From Bacillus_CJ salitolerans (GTDB lineage: Bacteria; Bacillota; Bacilli; Bacillales; SA4): a DNA stretch of 64,000 nucleotides. Below are positions 1-6,959 of this stretch, one piece after another (position 1 is the first letter of the stretch; each line of letters begins with the position of its first letter). The position numbers and the translations under genes are program-made. The notes beneath the pieces were generated by a model, which was given only the letters and a program-made list of their open reading frames with translations, was not told where the DNA came from and made no database searches. The DNA lies in assembly GCF_042680805.1 (NCBI RefSeq), contig NZ_JBHUEM010000014.1, forward strand, positions 56,301-120,300. Reading direction: 5' to 3'.

Positions 1-1
1 T

Positions 2-982
2 TTAGTTTTCAACCAATTCACGGTTCACGAGACAAGCTGGAATTTGCCCATTTAATCCTTGAATGAGGTTAGTTGCTGCTACTTCTGCCATTTTTATTCT
101 TGTTGAAATACTCGCGGATCCGATATGAGGGAGTACTATGACATTTGGTAATGTAAGTAATGGATGATTTAATGGTACCGGTTCATGCTCAAATACATCT
201 AGCCCTGCCCCCCATATTTGACGATTATGTAATGCATCATATAAGTCTTGCTCGTTTACCATTCCGCCTCTTGCAACATTAATTAAAATCGCAGATGATT
301 TCATTAAGTCTAACTCACGTCTTGCAATTAAATTTCTGGTTTGTTCTGTAAAAGGAGCTAGCAGAACAACATAGTCTGATTGAGCCAATAATGTATCCAG
401 ATCAACGTATGAAGCACCTAGCGTTTCTTCGGCTTCAATTTTTCTAGTTCGATTATGATAGAGAATATTCATATTGAACCCCATTGCACGTCTAGCTACT
501 GCTTCTCCAATCCGACCCATTCCGATAATTCCAATTGTGGCTCCATATACATCCTGACCTGTTAACAGCATAGGAGACCAAGACTTCCACTCTCCGGTAC
601 GAACGAATTCTGAAGCCTCTGGAATTCGTCTTGCTGTAGCCATTAATAACGAAAAGGTTAAATCAGCGGTTGCCTCTGTTAATACACCTGGAGTATTGGT
701 AACCATAATACCTTTTTCAGTCGCTGCTTTGATATCAATATTATTAAAACCTACTGCTAAATTACTGATAACCTTTAACTTGTTACCTTTTTCGATTAGG
801 CTTTCGTCAATGCTATCTGTCAGCATACTGAAAAGACCATCGACCGTTGCTATTTTTTCCTCCAGCACCTCTTTTGGTACTGGAATGTCTTCTTCGTCCC
901 ACATCGTGACATTACATTCATTCTTTAATAGTTGAAGTGCGTTGTCAGGTATTTTTCTGGTGATATATATACTAGGTTTCAT
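2..982 (-). CDS. D-2-hydroxyacid dehydrogenase (glyoxylate/hydroxypyruvate/2-ketogluconate reductase-like)
   Basis: A 326-residue NAD(P)-dependent dehydrogenase that should reduce a 2-keto acid such as glyoxylate or 2-ketogluconate in the cytoplasm. The Rossmann motif GIIGMGRIGEAVARR lies near residue 155. The catalytic triad of the family is present: Arg in NVARGGMVN, Glu in DVFEHEP and His in PHIGSAS. I start at ATG 982 because a GAGAGGAAG ribosome site lies 7-8 bases upstream; a TTG six codons earlier has none. The stop codon sits at bases 2-4, so the gene is complete. The exact substrate cannot be told from sequence; B. subtilis YvcT is the closest type I recognise. Confidence 0.88.
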   Translation of the reverse strand: MKPSIYITRKIPDNALQLLKNECNVTMWDEEDIPVPKEVLEEKIATVDGLFSMLTDSIDESLIEKGNKLKVISNLAVGFNNIDIKAATEKGIMVTNTPGVLTEATADLTFSLLMATARRIPEASEFVRTGEWKSWSPMLLTGQDVYGATIGIIGMGRIGEAVARRAMGFNMNILYHNRTRKIEAEETLGASYVDLDTLLAQSDYVVLLAPFTEQTRNLIARRELDLMKSSAILINVARGGMVNEQDLYDALHNRQIWGAGLDVFEHEPVPLNHPLLTLPNVIVLPHIGSASISTRIKMAEVAATNLIQGLNGQIPACLVNRELVEN

Positions 983-1125
983 TTTATAACTTCCTCTCAA
1001 TTAATTTCCTACTCTATTGTAAAACAATCTGGGTCTGAAACAAAAACTTTCTATTTTACTTTTTTCATTAATCCTATTTAATCTATATAGTAGAGAAAAT
1101 ACATTCAAGAAAGAAGGAGTATGAT

Positions 1126-1464
1126 ATGAACAACAAAGTAATTCTAGTTAGTTCTGATCAACTTGGCAAAGGAGATTCGCAGTTAGGAGAAGGAGTACTT
1201 GAGACGTTCTTTACTCTGCTCAAGCAACGTGCAGATAAACCAGCTGCCATTTTCCTCATGAACAGCGGCGTGTTCACTTGTACAGAGCATTCATTAGTTT
1301 CAGTTCATTTAGTAGAGCTTGAAAAAGCTGGGATTCCGGTTCTTGCTTGTAAAACATGTGTTGACTATTACGAGCTTAGTGACAAGCTTGTAGCAGGAGA
1401 AATTAGTAGTATGACCCATTTTATCGAATTAGCCAGTCAATTTGAAGTATTGACAATCTCATAG
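1126..1464 (+). CDS. DsrE/YedF-like sulfurtransferase-family protein
   Basis: A 112-residue protein resembling the C-terminal DsrE-like half of YedF, a protein often linked with sulfur or selenium handling. It lacks the N-terminal TusA-like domain of full-length YedF. Two features point to the family: a Cys near residue 50 (GVFTCTEHS) and the pair in LACKTCVDYY, where the cysteines could carry persulfide. A strong AAGGAG site precedes ATG 1126 and a hairpin terminator follows, so it is probably monocistronic. Its partner is unknown. If selenium is used in this organism (see the kinase with in-frame TGA at 24.2 kb) this gene is of interest, but truncated YedF-like proteins also occur in organisms without selenoproteins. 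Confidence 0.75.
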   Translation: MNNKVILVSSDQLGKGDSQLGEGVLETFFTLLKQRADKPAAIFLMNSGVFTCTEHSLVSVHLVELEKAGIPVLACKTCVDYYELSDKLVAGEISSMTHFIELASQFEVLTIS

Positions 1465-1469
1465 CATTA

Positions 1470-1504
1470 CCTAGACCCGCATCCCAAAAGGTGCGGTCTT
1501 TTTT
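1470..1504 (+). terminator. Rho-independent terminator after the YedF-like gene
   Basis: An imperfect GC-rich stem (AGACCCGCATCC paired with GGTGCGGTCT, one bulged base, loop CAAAA) followed by TTTTTTA. Confidence 0.75.
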
Positions 1505-1570
1505 ATAGATTCCAAGTACTATTCAAGAAAAAGTGCGTAATACTTTAGAACTATTATTCTCTATTGAATT

Positions 1571-1599
1571 GTAGGAAAATTTAATCAATTTTGCGAAAT
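1571..1599 (+). promoter_or_regulatory. Possible sigma-H promoter for the peptide locus
   Basis: GTAGGAAAA matches the sigma-H -35 consensus RNAGGAWWW, and after 12 bases comes GAAAT, one base off the GAAT core of the -10. It lies 117 bases before the DUF5317 start. Many Bacillus peptide-signal genes (phr) have sigma-H promoters, which makes the match more interesting, but it is a weak call on sequence alone. Confidence 0.3.
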
Positions 1600-1715
1600 C
1601 CCTAGATATACACTAAATGATTTACATTTTATGGCGATAAATGATTTGTATTCGTTTACATTTTGGTAGAAATATTTAATAAAAACATACCTAACATATA
1701 CTGGAGGACAACCAA

Positions 1716-2288
1716 GTGGTCTATGACGGAATTATTTTATCAATTATTATTGCACTGTTTCGTGGTGGGAATTTCAAAGGAATTGCAGAGTTAAAGTTTA
1801 AAATGGGGTGGGTTTTTCCTGCACTACTCGGATTCCAACTCATCATCTTCTACTTTCAAAACAAAATTGAGTGGGTCGGTATCGTGAGTAACTATGCCTT
1901 TATGGCCGTTTACGTAATAGGACTATATTTTTTATGGCTCAATCGCCATCATTCTAGCTTCATGGTCATTTTTATTGGTGTGCTTCTTAATTTTATCGTA
2001 ATGGCAGTCAACGGAGGAAGAATGCCTGTTTCAGTAGAGGCAGCTTCATTTATAGATCCATATTATTTAGAAGCCATGAAAGAGGGCTTATATGCAAAGC
2101 ATGCCATGATTACAGATTCAACTATCCTTTCATTCTTAGGTGATATCATTCCTCTTACGGCACCTTATCCTCGTGAGCAGGTTATCAGTATTGGCGATGT
2201 CATTATGAATGTCGGGATCTTCATCTTTATACAAAAGCTAATGGTCAACAAGAAGATGAAAGAAAACAATGTGGCTACAAGTCACTAG
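1716..2288 (+). CDS. DUF5317-family membrane protein of the peptide locus
   Basis: A 190-residue integral membrane protein with about five hydrophobic segments (residues ~3-14, 32-47, 57-74, 82-100 and 165-176). I recognise it as DUF5317 from its layout: an N-terminal helix ending in FRGGNF, a conserved VNGGRMPVS stretch near residue 98, and a C-terminal IGDVIMNVGIFIF helix. The GTG start at 1716 is fixed by GGAGG eight bases upstream. Its stop lies only 18 bases before the first of seven tandem peptide genes, so they are probably co-transcribed. Family function is unknown. A role in processing, exporting or sensing the peptides is inference from position only. Confidence 0.8.
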   Translation: MVYDGIILSIIIALFRGGNFKGIAELKFKMGWVFPALLGFQLIIFYFQNKIEWVGIVSNYAFMAVYVIGLYFLWLNRHHSSFMVIFIGVLLNFIVMAVNGGRMPVSVEAASFIDPYYLEAMKEGLYAKHAMITDSTILSFLGDIIPLTAPYPREQVISIGDVIMNVGIFIFIQKLMVNKKMKENNVATSH

Positions 2289-2306
2289 AACAGGAGGTGA
2301 AAAATC

Positions 2307-2399
2307 GTGAAGGCTAGTAAGAAAAATATCCTACTTAATCTATTAGTGATTGGCTCTGCTATCGTTGCGTTAACTTCTGGTTGGAAATTTGGTGGGTGA
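2307..2399 (+). CDS. Tandem WKFGG peptide, copy 1
   Basis: 30 residues starting at GTG with AGGAGGTGA eight bases upstream. Layout: Lys-rich N-terminus (MKASKKN), hydrophobic helix (ILLNLLVIGSAIVAL), then the tail TSGWKFGG. Lys replaces Thr at position 5 compared with copies 2-5. There is no classical signal-peptidase site after the helix, so the form that leaves the cell, if any, is unknown. It could be a pro-pheromone, a membrane peptide or a small toxin. Confidence 0.85.
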   Translation: MKASKKNILLNLLVIGSAIVALTSGWKFGG

Positions 2400-2433
2400 T
2401 TCTAAAAAAAATCGTTTAAAAGGAGGGATTCTC

Positions 2434-2526
2434 ATGAAAGCTTCTACGAAAAATATTCTACTTAATCTGTTAGTGATTGGCTCTGCTATCGTTGCGTTAA
2501 CTTCTGGTTGGAAATTTGGTGGGTGA
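2434..2526 (+). CDS. Tandem WKFGG peptide, copy 2
   Basis: 30 residues: MKASTKN, hydrophobic core, tail TSGWKFGG. ATG start behind AAAGGAGGGA. The peptide is identical to copies 3, 4 and 5. Confidence 0.87.
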   Translation: MKASTKNILLNLLVIGSAIVALTSGWKFGG

Positions 2527-2559
2527 TTTTAAAAAAATCGTTTGAAAGGAGGGATTCTC

Positions 2560-2652
2560 ATGAAAGCTTCTACGAAAAATATCCTACTTAATCTGTTAGT
2601 GATTGGCTCTGCTATCGTTGCGTTAACTTCTGGCTGGAAATTTGGTGGGTGA
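2560..2652 (+). CDS. Tandem WKFGG peptide, copy 3
   Basis: Same 30-residue peptide as copy 2, with synonymous base changes only (for example GGC for Gly before Trp). Own GAAAGGAGGG ribosome site. Confidence 0.87.
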   Translation: MKASTKNILLNLLVIGSAIVALTSGWKFGG

Positions 2653-2685
2653 TTCTAAAAAAATCGTTTAAAAGGAGGGATTCTC

Positions 2686-2778
2686 ATGAAAGCTTCTACG
2701 AAAAATATCCTACTTAATCTGTTAGTTATTGGATCAGCTATCGTTGCGTTAACTTCTGGTTGGAAATTTGGCGGGTGA
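2686..2778 (+). CDS. Tandem WKFGG peptide, copy 4
   Basis: Same peptide as copy 2. It carries several synonymous changes (GTT for Val, GGA TCA for Gly-Ser, GGC in the tail), good evidence for selection on the protein. Confidence 0.87.
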   Translation: MKASTKNILLNLLVIGSAIVALTSGWKFGG

Positions 2779-2811
2779 TACTAAAAAAATCGTTTGAAAG
2801 GAGGGATTCTC

Positions 2812-2904
2812 ATGAAAGCTTCTACGAAAAATATCCTACTTAATCTGTTAGTGATTGGATCAGCTATCGTTGCGTTAACTTCTGGCTGGAAATTTGGTGG
2901 GTGA
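2812..2904 (+). CDS. Tandem WKFGG peptide, copy 5
   Basis: Same peptide as copy 2. It shares the GGA TCA synonymous pair with copy 4, which suggests unit-by-unit duplication. Own GAAAGGAGGG ribosome site. Confidence 0.87.
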   Translation: MKASTKNILLNLLVIGSAIVALTSGWKFGG

Positions 2905-2936
2905 TTTTAAAAAAAACGTTTAAAAGGAGGGTTCTC

Positions 2937-3029
2937 ATGAAAGCTTCTACGAAAAATATAATACTTAATCTGTTAGTGATTGGCTCTGCTATCGTTGCGT
3001 TAACTTCTGGTTGGAAATTTGGTGGGTGA
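2937..3029 (+). CDS. Tandem WKFGG peptide, copy 6
   Basis: 30 residues; Ile replaces Leu at position 9 (NIILN), otherwise identical to copy 2 including the TSGWKFGG tail. AAAAGGAGGG lies seven bases before ATG. Confidence 0.86.
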   Translation: MKASTKNIILNLLVIGSAIVALTSGWKFGG

Positions 3030-3067
3030 TGGTAAAAATTTACTCATATAAAATGGAGGAAAATGTA

Positions 3068-3160
3068 ATGAAGAGTACTATAAAAAATGCTATTATAAAT
3101 CTATTAGTAATTGGCTCTGTTATTGTTTCCCTAACATCTGGATGGAAGTTCGGAGGGTAA
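3068..3160 (+). CDS. Tandem WKFGG peptide, copy 7 (diverged)
   Basis: 30 residues, MKSTIKNAIIN then LLVIGSVIVS and the tail LTSGWKFGG. It has many substitutions in the N-terminal half and different codons throughout, yet the last nine residues are exactly those of the other six copies even though several of their codons differ. This marks the C-terminal nonapeptide as the functional part. GGAGGAAAATGTA precedes ATG. A hairpin terminator starts 15 bases after the stop. Confidence 0.86.
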   Translation: MKSTIKNAIINLLVIGSVIVSLTSGWKFGG

Positions 3161-3175
3161 CGATAGCAATAAACG

Positions 3176-3207
3176 AAGAGAGGACCATTCCTCTCTTATT
3201 TCATTTT
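3176..3207 (+). terminator. Hairpin between the peptide array and the c-di-GMP enzyme gene
   Basis: Perfect 9-bp stem AAGAGAGGA / TCCTCTCTT with loop CCAT, followed by ATTTCATTTTA. The T-tract is interrupted, so termination is probably partial; it would make peptide mRNA more abundant than mRNA of the downstream enzyme. Confidence 0.65.
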
Positions 3208-3223
3208 AGCGAGCGTGATCAGA

Positions 3224-5071
3224 ATGTCTATCAAGAATCAAGTAAATCATATTTATGCTGGAAGCGTTTGTATAACCGGAATCATATTATTTTTTCTCCA
3301 TACTCAATTACAGGTTGAGGAGCTTTCAAGCTGGGTTCTTATTTATGTTTTAACTGGCGCTGTCCTACTGTTAAATCATTTTAATATTATTCTTCCATTT
3401 TCTGGGGATTTCATCTCAATGGATTCGGCCATTTATTTAGCTTGTATTTTTACATTTGGGTTTGAGTTTCCCTTGCTCGTTTTATTTTTCAGTAGCATTG
3501 CCTATGCCTTTATCAATATTCGAATTGCATGGTGGAAGCATATTTTCAACTTTGCCAATTACTCCATAATGATCATAGCTACCTATTATGTGTTTACATT
3601 CTCAGGTGGACAACCTGGGGCGATTGAATTTACTAGTATTGTCCCTTATATTCTTTCTCTTACCGTGTATTTTTTCTTAAACATATTTATTATGTGGTTC
3701 TATTTCTATCTATCCGGAAGTCAGTCCGTTCTGGATATGGTGAAAGAAGCGATACGCAAGGAAATATTAAAAGAATTTTTTACAGGGTATTTAAGTACAC
3801 TTGTTCTTTCACTAGTTTTAACTATTTTAATCAATACAGCACCGATTTTTGGTCTCTTTCTATTTATCGTTTTATCCATCATCCTATCCTTCGCTTTCAG
3901 AAAGTTTTTCTCTCTTTACAAGGATGAAGAGGAAAAGGCTAACAAAGATTTCTTAACCGGCCTTTACAATCATGGATACTTTAAATTAAAGCTGGATGAT
4001 ATGCTTTCGAAAAATGAGGAGGGTTCAACCTTTACAGTTGCTCTTCTTGATATAGATGATTTTAAAAAATACAATGATCAAAACGGCCATTTACAGGGGG
4101 ATGAGCTCCTTAAGTTCTTCGGCCATTATTTAGAAGATAAAATGAAAAGTACTGCATACCTCGCAGCAAGATATGGAGGCGAGGAATTTGGTGTTATTTT
4201 TCCAAAATCCACAAAAAGTGATGCTTATATGTTTTTAAATACAATTCGTAAAGAACTTAACGATACGGTCTTCAAGGGAGTTGATGACCTACCACTTGGG
4301 TGTATTTCATTTTCAGCAGGCGTTATTGAATATGAAAAAGGCACTTACGGCTCATCGGAACTGTTGTCAAAAGCGGATAAGGCTCTTTATTTTGCAAAAG
4401 CACAAGGGAAAAACAATGTTCAAGTATATTTAGAAGGAAATAATCTATACGACGATGAGATGTTAATCTTTAAAGAAGTTGATGCCTTAGAGCAACAGCT
4501 TCAAATCTTTTTATCAAAAGATATTTATACGTATCAACATAGTAAGCGTGTTTTTAAATATGCAGCAGACTTTAGTGAGAAATTAGCTTTAAGTAATGTC
4601 GAAAAAAGAATCTTAATTCTTGGTGCCCTCATCCATGATATTGGAAAGCTTGAAATTCCGCGAGATGTAATAAATAAAAAAGGAAAGCTAGAGCTGCATG
4701 AGTGGGAAATGATGAAGCGCCATGTTACGTATGGCAAAGAAATAATCTCATCTATAAAAAAATATGATGAATTACTTCCACTAATTGAATTACACCATGA
4801 GCGCTATGATGGTATGGGGTATCCATATGGATTAAAAGGAAACAATATCCCAAAGCTTGCCCGAATTCTTTGTATAATTGATTCGTTTGATGCTATGACT
4901 ACTGAGCGGCCCTATCAAAAAATTAAGACGTTCTCTCAAGGAATTGTGGAATTAAGAAAATGCGCAGGGCAACAATTCGATTCTGCATACATTGAACCAT
5001 TTATCGAAATGATTCAGGAAAACTATAAAGATCGTATTGCTAGTGAACAACAAATGATTGGTACGACGTAA
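3224..5071 (+). CDS. Membrane GGDEF + HD-GYP bifunctional cyclic-di-GMP enzyme
   Basis: About 615 residues. An N-terminal block of some six to eight membrane helices (to ~residue 225) is followed by a GGDEF diguanylate cyclase domain (DIDDFKKYND metal-binding motif; GGEEF active site at 318-322) and an HD-GYP phosphodiesterase domain (HDIGK at 471-475; HHERYDGMGYP at 524-534). Both active sites look intact, so the protein could make and destroy c-di-GMP, with the membrane part sensing a ligand. The RxxD inhibitory site expected before GGEEF is absent (STAYLAARY). ATG 3224 is preferred, but GTG 3215 is possible and neither has a strong ribosome site. It lies 63 bases after the last peptide gene; the idea that it senses those peptides is inference. 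Confidence 0.9.
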   Translation: MSIKNQVNHIYAGSVCITGIILFFLHTQLQVEELSSWVLIYVLTGAVLLLNHFNIILPFSGDFISMDSAIYLACIFTFGFEFPLLVLFFSSIAYAFINIRIAWWKHIFNFANYSIMIIATYYVFTFSGGQPGAIEFTSIVPYILSLTVYFFLNIFIMWFYFYLSGSQSVLDMVKEAIRKEILKEFFTGYLSTLVLSLVLTILINTAPIFGLFLFIVLSIILSFAFRKFFSLYKDEEEKANKDFLTGLYNHGYFKLKLDDMLSKNEEGSTFTVALLDIDDFKKYNDQNGHLQGDELLKFFGHYLEDKMKSTAYLAARYGGEEFGVIFPKSTKSDAYMFLNTIRKELNDTVFKGVDDLPLGCISFSAGVIEYEKGTYGSSELLSKADKALYFAKAQGKNNVQVYLEGNNLYDDEMLIFKEVDALEQQLQIFLSKDIYTYQHSKRVFKYAADFSEKLALSNVEKRILILGALIHDIGKLEIPRDVINKKGKLELHEWEMMKRHVTYGKEIISSIKKYDELLPLIELHHERYDGMGYPYGLKGNNIPKLARILCIIDSFDAMTTERPYQKIKTFSQGIVELRKCAGQQFDSAYIEPFIEMIQENYKDRIASEQQMIGTT

Positions 5072-5104
5072 GGAGAAGCGAACAACAGCTTCTCCTTTTT
5101 TGTT
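5071..5104 (+). terminator. Terminator after the GGDEF/HD-GYP gene
   Basis: Stem GGAGAAGC / GCTTCTCC around loop GAACAACA, followed by TTTTTTG. Confidence 0.9.
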
Positions 5105-5145
5105 TGTCATACATTAGATAGCAGTGAGTACGCAAAACGAAAAAT

Positions 5146-5535
5146 GAGGGAAGTAAAACTCACAATGGGGTAAGTAAAAGGCGGACGGGGTAAGTAAATT
5201 AGAAAATGGAGTAAGTAATACGCCGATCGGGGTAAGTAAACGAATGTAAAGGTAAGTAAACAGGCAATCGAGGTAAGTAAATTAGAAAATGGGGTAAGTA
5301 ATATGCCGATCGGGGTAAGTAAACGAATGTAAAGGTAAGTAAACAGGCATTCGAGGTAAGTAAATTAGAAATTGGGGTAAGTAATATGCCGATCGGGGTA
5401 AGTAAACGATTGCAAAGGTAAGTAAACAGGCAATCGAGGTAAGTAAATTAGAAAATGGGGTAAGTAATACGCCGATCGGGATAAGTAAACGAATGCAAGG
5501 GTAAGTAAACAGGCAATCGAGGTAAGTAAATTAGA
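5146..5535. repeat. Array of 18 GTAAGTAA cores, 20-21 bp apart, in an 83-bp higher-order unit
   Basis: The heptamer TAAGTAA, nearly always preceded by GG, starts at 5171, 5191, 5212, 5233, 5253, 5274, 5295, 5316, 5336, 5357, 5378, 5399, 5419, 5440, 5461, 5482, 5502 and 5523. Spacing runs 20, 21, 21, 21, giving an 83-bp unit with four different linkers (AATTAGAAAATG, TACGCCGATCG, ACGAATGTAAA, ACAGGCAATCGA). Two of three forward frames are closed in every repeat, and no ribosome site is seen, so it is non-coding. Function unknown. Confidence 0.95.
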
Positions 5536-5540
5536 AGAAT

Positions 5541-5770
5541 AGAGGGATGGATACGATGATTATCCCCTCACCAATGTGGAAAAGATAAAAATACAGTTAT
5601 ACGGTAGAGCAAGGACCTAGCTATGTCTATCCAAACATTATTTAAACCATTATAAAAGACACGATTACACCTCTTTTTTTAAAATTGTAGATTAAAAAAA
5701 CACGTTTATAGAGAAGTTAATAAACATGTAGGTTCGCTGTGCGTGGAAATGTAACGATCACCATTAAAAA
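5541..5770. other. Gene-free stretch
   Basis: AT-rich sequence between the GTAAGTAA array and the terminator of the ywrAB operon. I see no supported gene, RNA or repeat here. Confidence 0.6.
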
Positions 5771-5806
5771 ATAACGGGAAGATGAGTATGTTCATCTTCC
5801 CGTTAT
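5771..5806 (-). terminator. Terminator of the ywrB-ywrA operon
   Basis: Perfect 15-bp stem (ATAACGGGAAGATGA paired with TCATCTTCCCGTTAT, 6-base loop). On the minus strand it runs into TTTTTTAA. It starts one base after the YwrA stop codon. Confidence 0.92.
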
Positions 5807-5807
5807 T

Positions 5808-6335
5808 TTATAGAAATAGTGCTCCATACCCTAACGCACCAACAATTACAAAAGCTGGATGGACTTTGAACCGTTCAAGTAATAGAAAGCTAACTACAAT
5901 AAGAATCAAGGTTTGCCATATTCCAGTGTCGATATAGGCGGTTGAAAAGAAACTAAATGTCATCACACCTAATAATACGGCGATCGTAGGTCTGACGTAA
6001 TTTGATAGCCTCTTAACCTTTGGGGAGTCCTTAAACTTATAGAGAAGTCCTAAAAGGGCAATCATCAAAATGAGGGATGGAGCGACAGTAGCGAAAATTC
6101 CAACGGCTGCACCAAGTATGCCTCCCTGTTGAAAACCAATATATCCAGCCATTTTGGTGGCGATTGGTCCTGGTAATGCATTACCTAATGCTAGCACTTC
6201 ACTAAATTCAGAAACAGTTAACCAACCATAGCGATCCACGACTTCATTTTCAACAAGTGGGATCGATGCCGGTCCCCCGCCGTAGCCAAGAATACCTGGT
6301 ATGAAAAAGGCGAGGAAGATTTGCCAGTAAATCAC
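5808..6335 (-). CDS. ywrA: Chromate (CHR family) transporter, C-terminal-type half (YwrA-like)
   Basis: A 175-residue half-length CHR protein with four to five membrane helices. It carries the family signature GYGGGPASIPLVENEVVD near the N-terminus and ALGNALPGPIATKMAGYIG around residue 50. Short CHR proteins work as pairs of opposite topology; the partner is the gene directly upstream. The GTG start overlaps the TGA of the partner by two bases, with GAGAGGTG upstream, so translation is coupled. The gene order ywrB-ywrA next to ywrD is that of B. subtilis. Chromate efflux is the family function; the physiological substrate is not shown by the sequence. Confidence 0.9.
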   Translation of the reverse strand: MIYWQIFLAFFIPGILGYGGGPASIPLVENEVVDRYGWLTVSEFSEVLALGNALPGPIATKMAGYIGFQQGGILGAAVGIFATVAPSLILMIALLGLLYKFKDSPKVKRLSNYVRPTIAVLLGVMTFSFFSTAYIDTGIWQTLILIVVSFLLLERFKVHPAFVIVGALGYGALFL

Positions 6336-6907
6336 ATTCCAACACCTCTCTCCACGTTTTGCTCTTGGCTAGCTTTTTCGTCTCTTTTCACAAGGGCGAA
6401 AACAAGAATTCCACCAATTAATAGAGCTGGGTGTAAGCCAACGAATTGTAAAAGAATTATACTTCCAATGATGACAGCCATAGCCGTTTTTAACCCAAGC
6501 GTATCTTTTGATTTCTTAAAGAAATCCCATGTTAACGTAGCAAGCATTACACCTACAACCGGTACAACCGCTTTAGTCATACCCATTACCCACGGCTGAT
6601 TCTTAATAGATGAGAGAAATGTTAAAAGAACAATCATTAAAATGATGGTCGGGATGATCGTTGCAAGTACTGCATTAATCATCCCAACCGTGCCACCAAC
6701 TCGGTAACCGATGTAGCCTGCCATTTTCGTTGCAATGGGACCTGGTAACGTATTACCTAATGCAAGCACATCCGAAAATTCATCTTCATTCATCCATTTA
6801 TACTTATCAACGACTTCCTTATGGACAAGTGGGATTGAGGCTGGTCCTCCTCCGTACCCGAGCATTCCGACCCGAAAAAATGCTAAAAATAAATCAAGTT
6901 GTTTCAT
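6332..6907 (-). CDS. ywrB: Chromate (CHR family) transporter, N-terminal-type half (YwrB-like)
   Basis: A 191-residue CHR half-transporter, paralogous to the downstream ywrA product: the same GYGGGPASIPLVHKEVVD and ALGNTLPGPIATKMAGYIG motifs occur at the same positions, so the pair arose by duplication. Helices follow around 80-105, 115-130, 145-165. ATG 6907 is chosen because AAAGGGA stands nine bases upstream; ATG 6916 would sit directly on that ribosome site. It ends in an overlap with ywrA. The next gene upstream is the YwrD-like transferase, 53 bases away, perhaps the same transcript. Confidence 0.9.
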   Translation of the reverse strand: MKQLDLFLAFFRVGMLGYGGGPASIPLVHKEVVDKYKWMNEDEFSDVLALGNTLPGPIATKMAGYIGYRVGGTVGMINAVLATIIPTIILMIVLLTFLSSIKNQPWVMGMTKAVVPVVGVMLATLTWDFFKKSKDTLGLKTAMAVIIGSIILLQFVGLHPALLIGGILVFALVKRDEKASQEQNVERGVGM

Positions 6908-6959
6908 TCTGTTCATTCCCTTTTGAAGGTGTTTTTTCTCGGTTCTTCACATCAATCTA

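Larger units (their letters stand above)
2290..3160 (+). repeat. Tandem array of seven peptide-gene units, period about 126 bp
   Basis: Seven consecutive units, each with its own AAGGAGG-type ribosome site, a 31-codon frame and a roughly 33-base spacer. Starts are at 2307, 2434, 2560, 2686, 2812, 2937 and 3068, spacings 127, 126, 126, 126, 125 and 131. Differences between units are mostly synonymous, so the encoded peptides, not just the DNA, appear to be under selection. The last unit is the most diverged copy. Confidence 0.97.

Noticed and set aside
2290..3160. Peptide array as a CRISPR or a simple type I toxin cluster
   Set aside because: Units are coding with ribosome sites and synonymous changes. 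A toxin role is not excluded, but no antisense RNA promoter was seen.
5146..5535. GTAAGTAA array as a CRISPR
   Set aside because: Repeats are only 8-10 bases and the linkers recur every 83 bp; CRISPR spacers are unique, and no cas gene is present.
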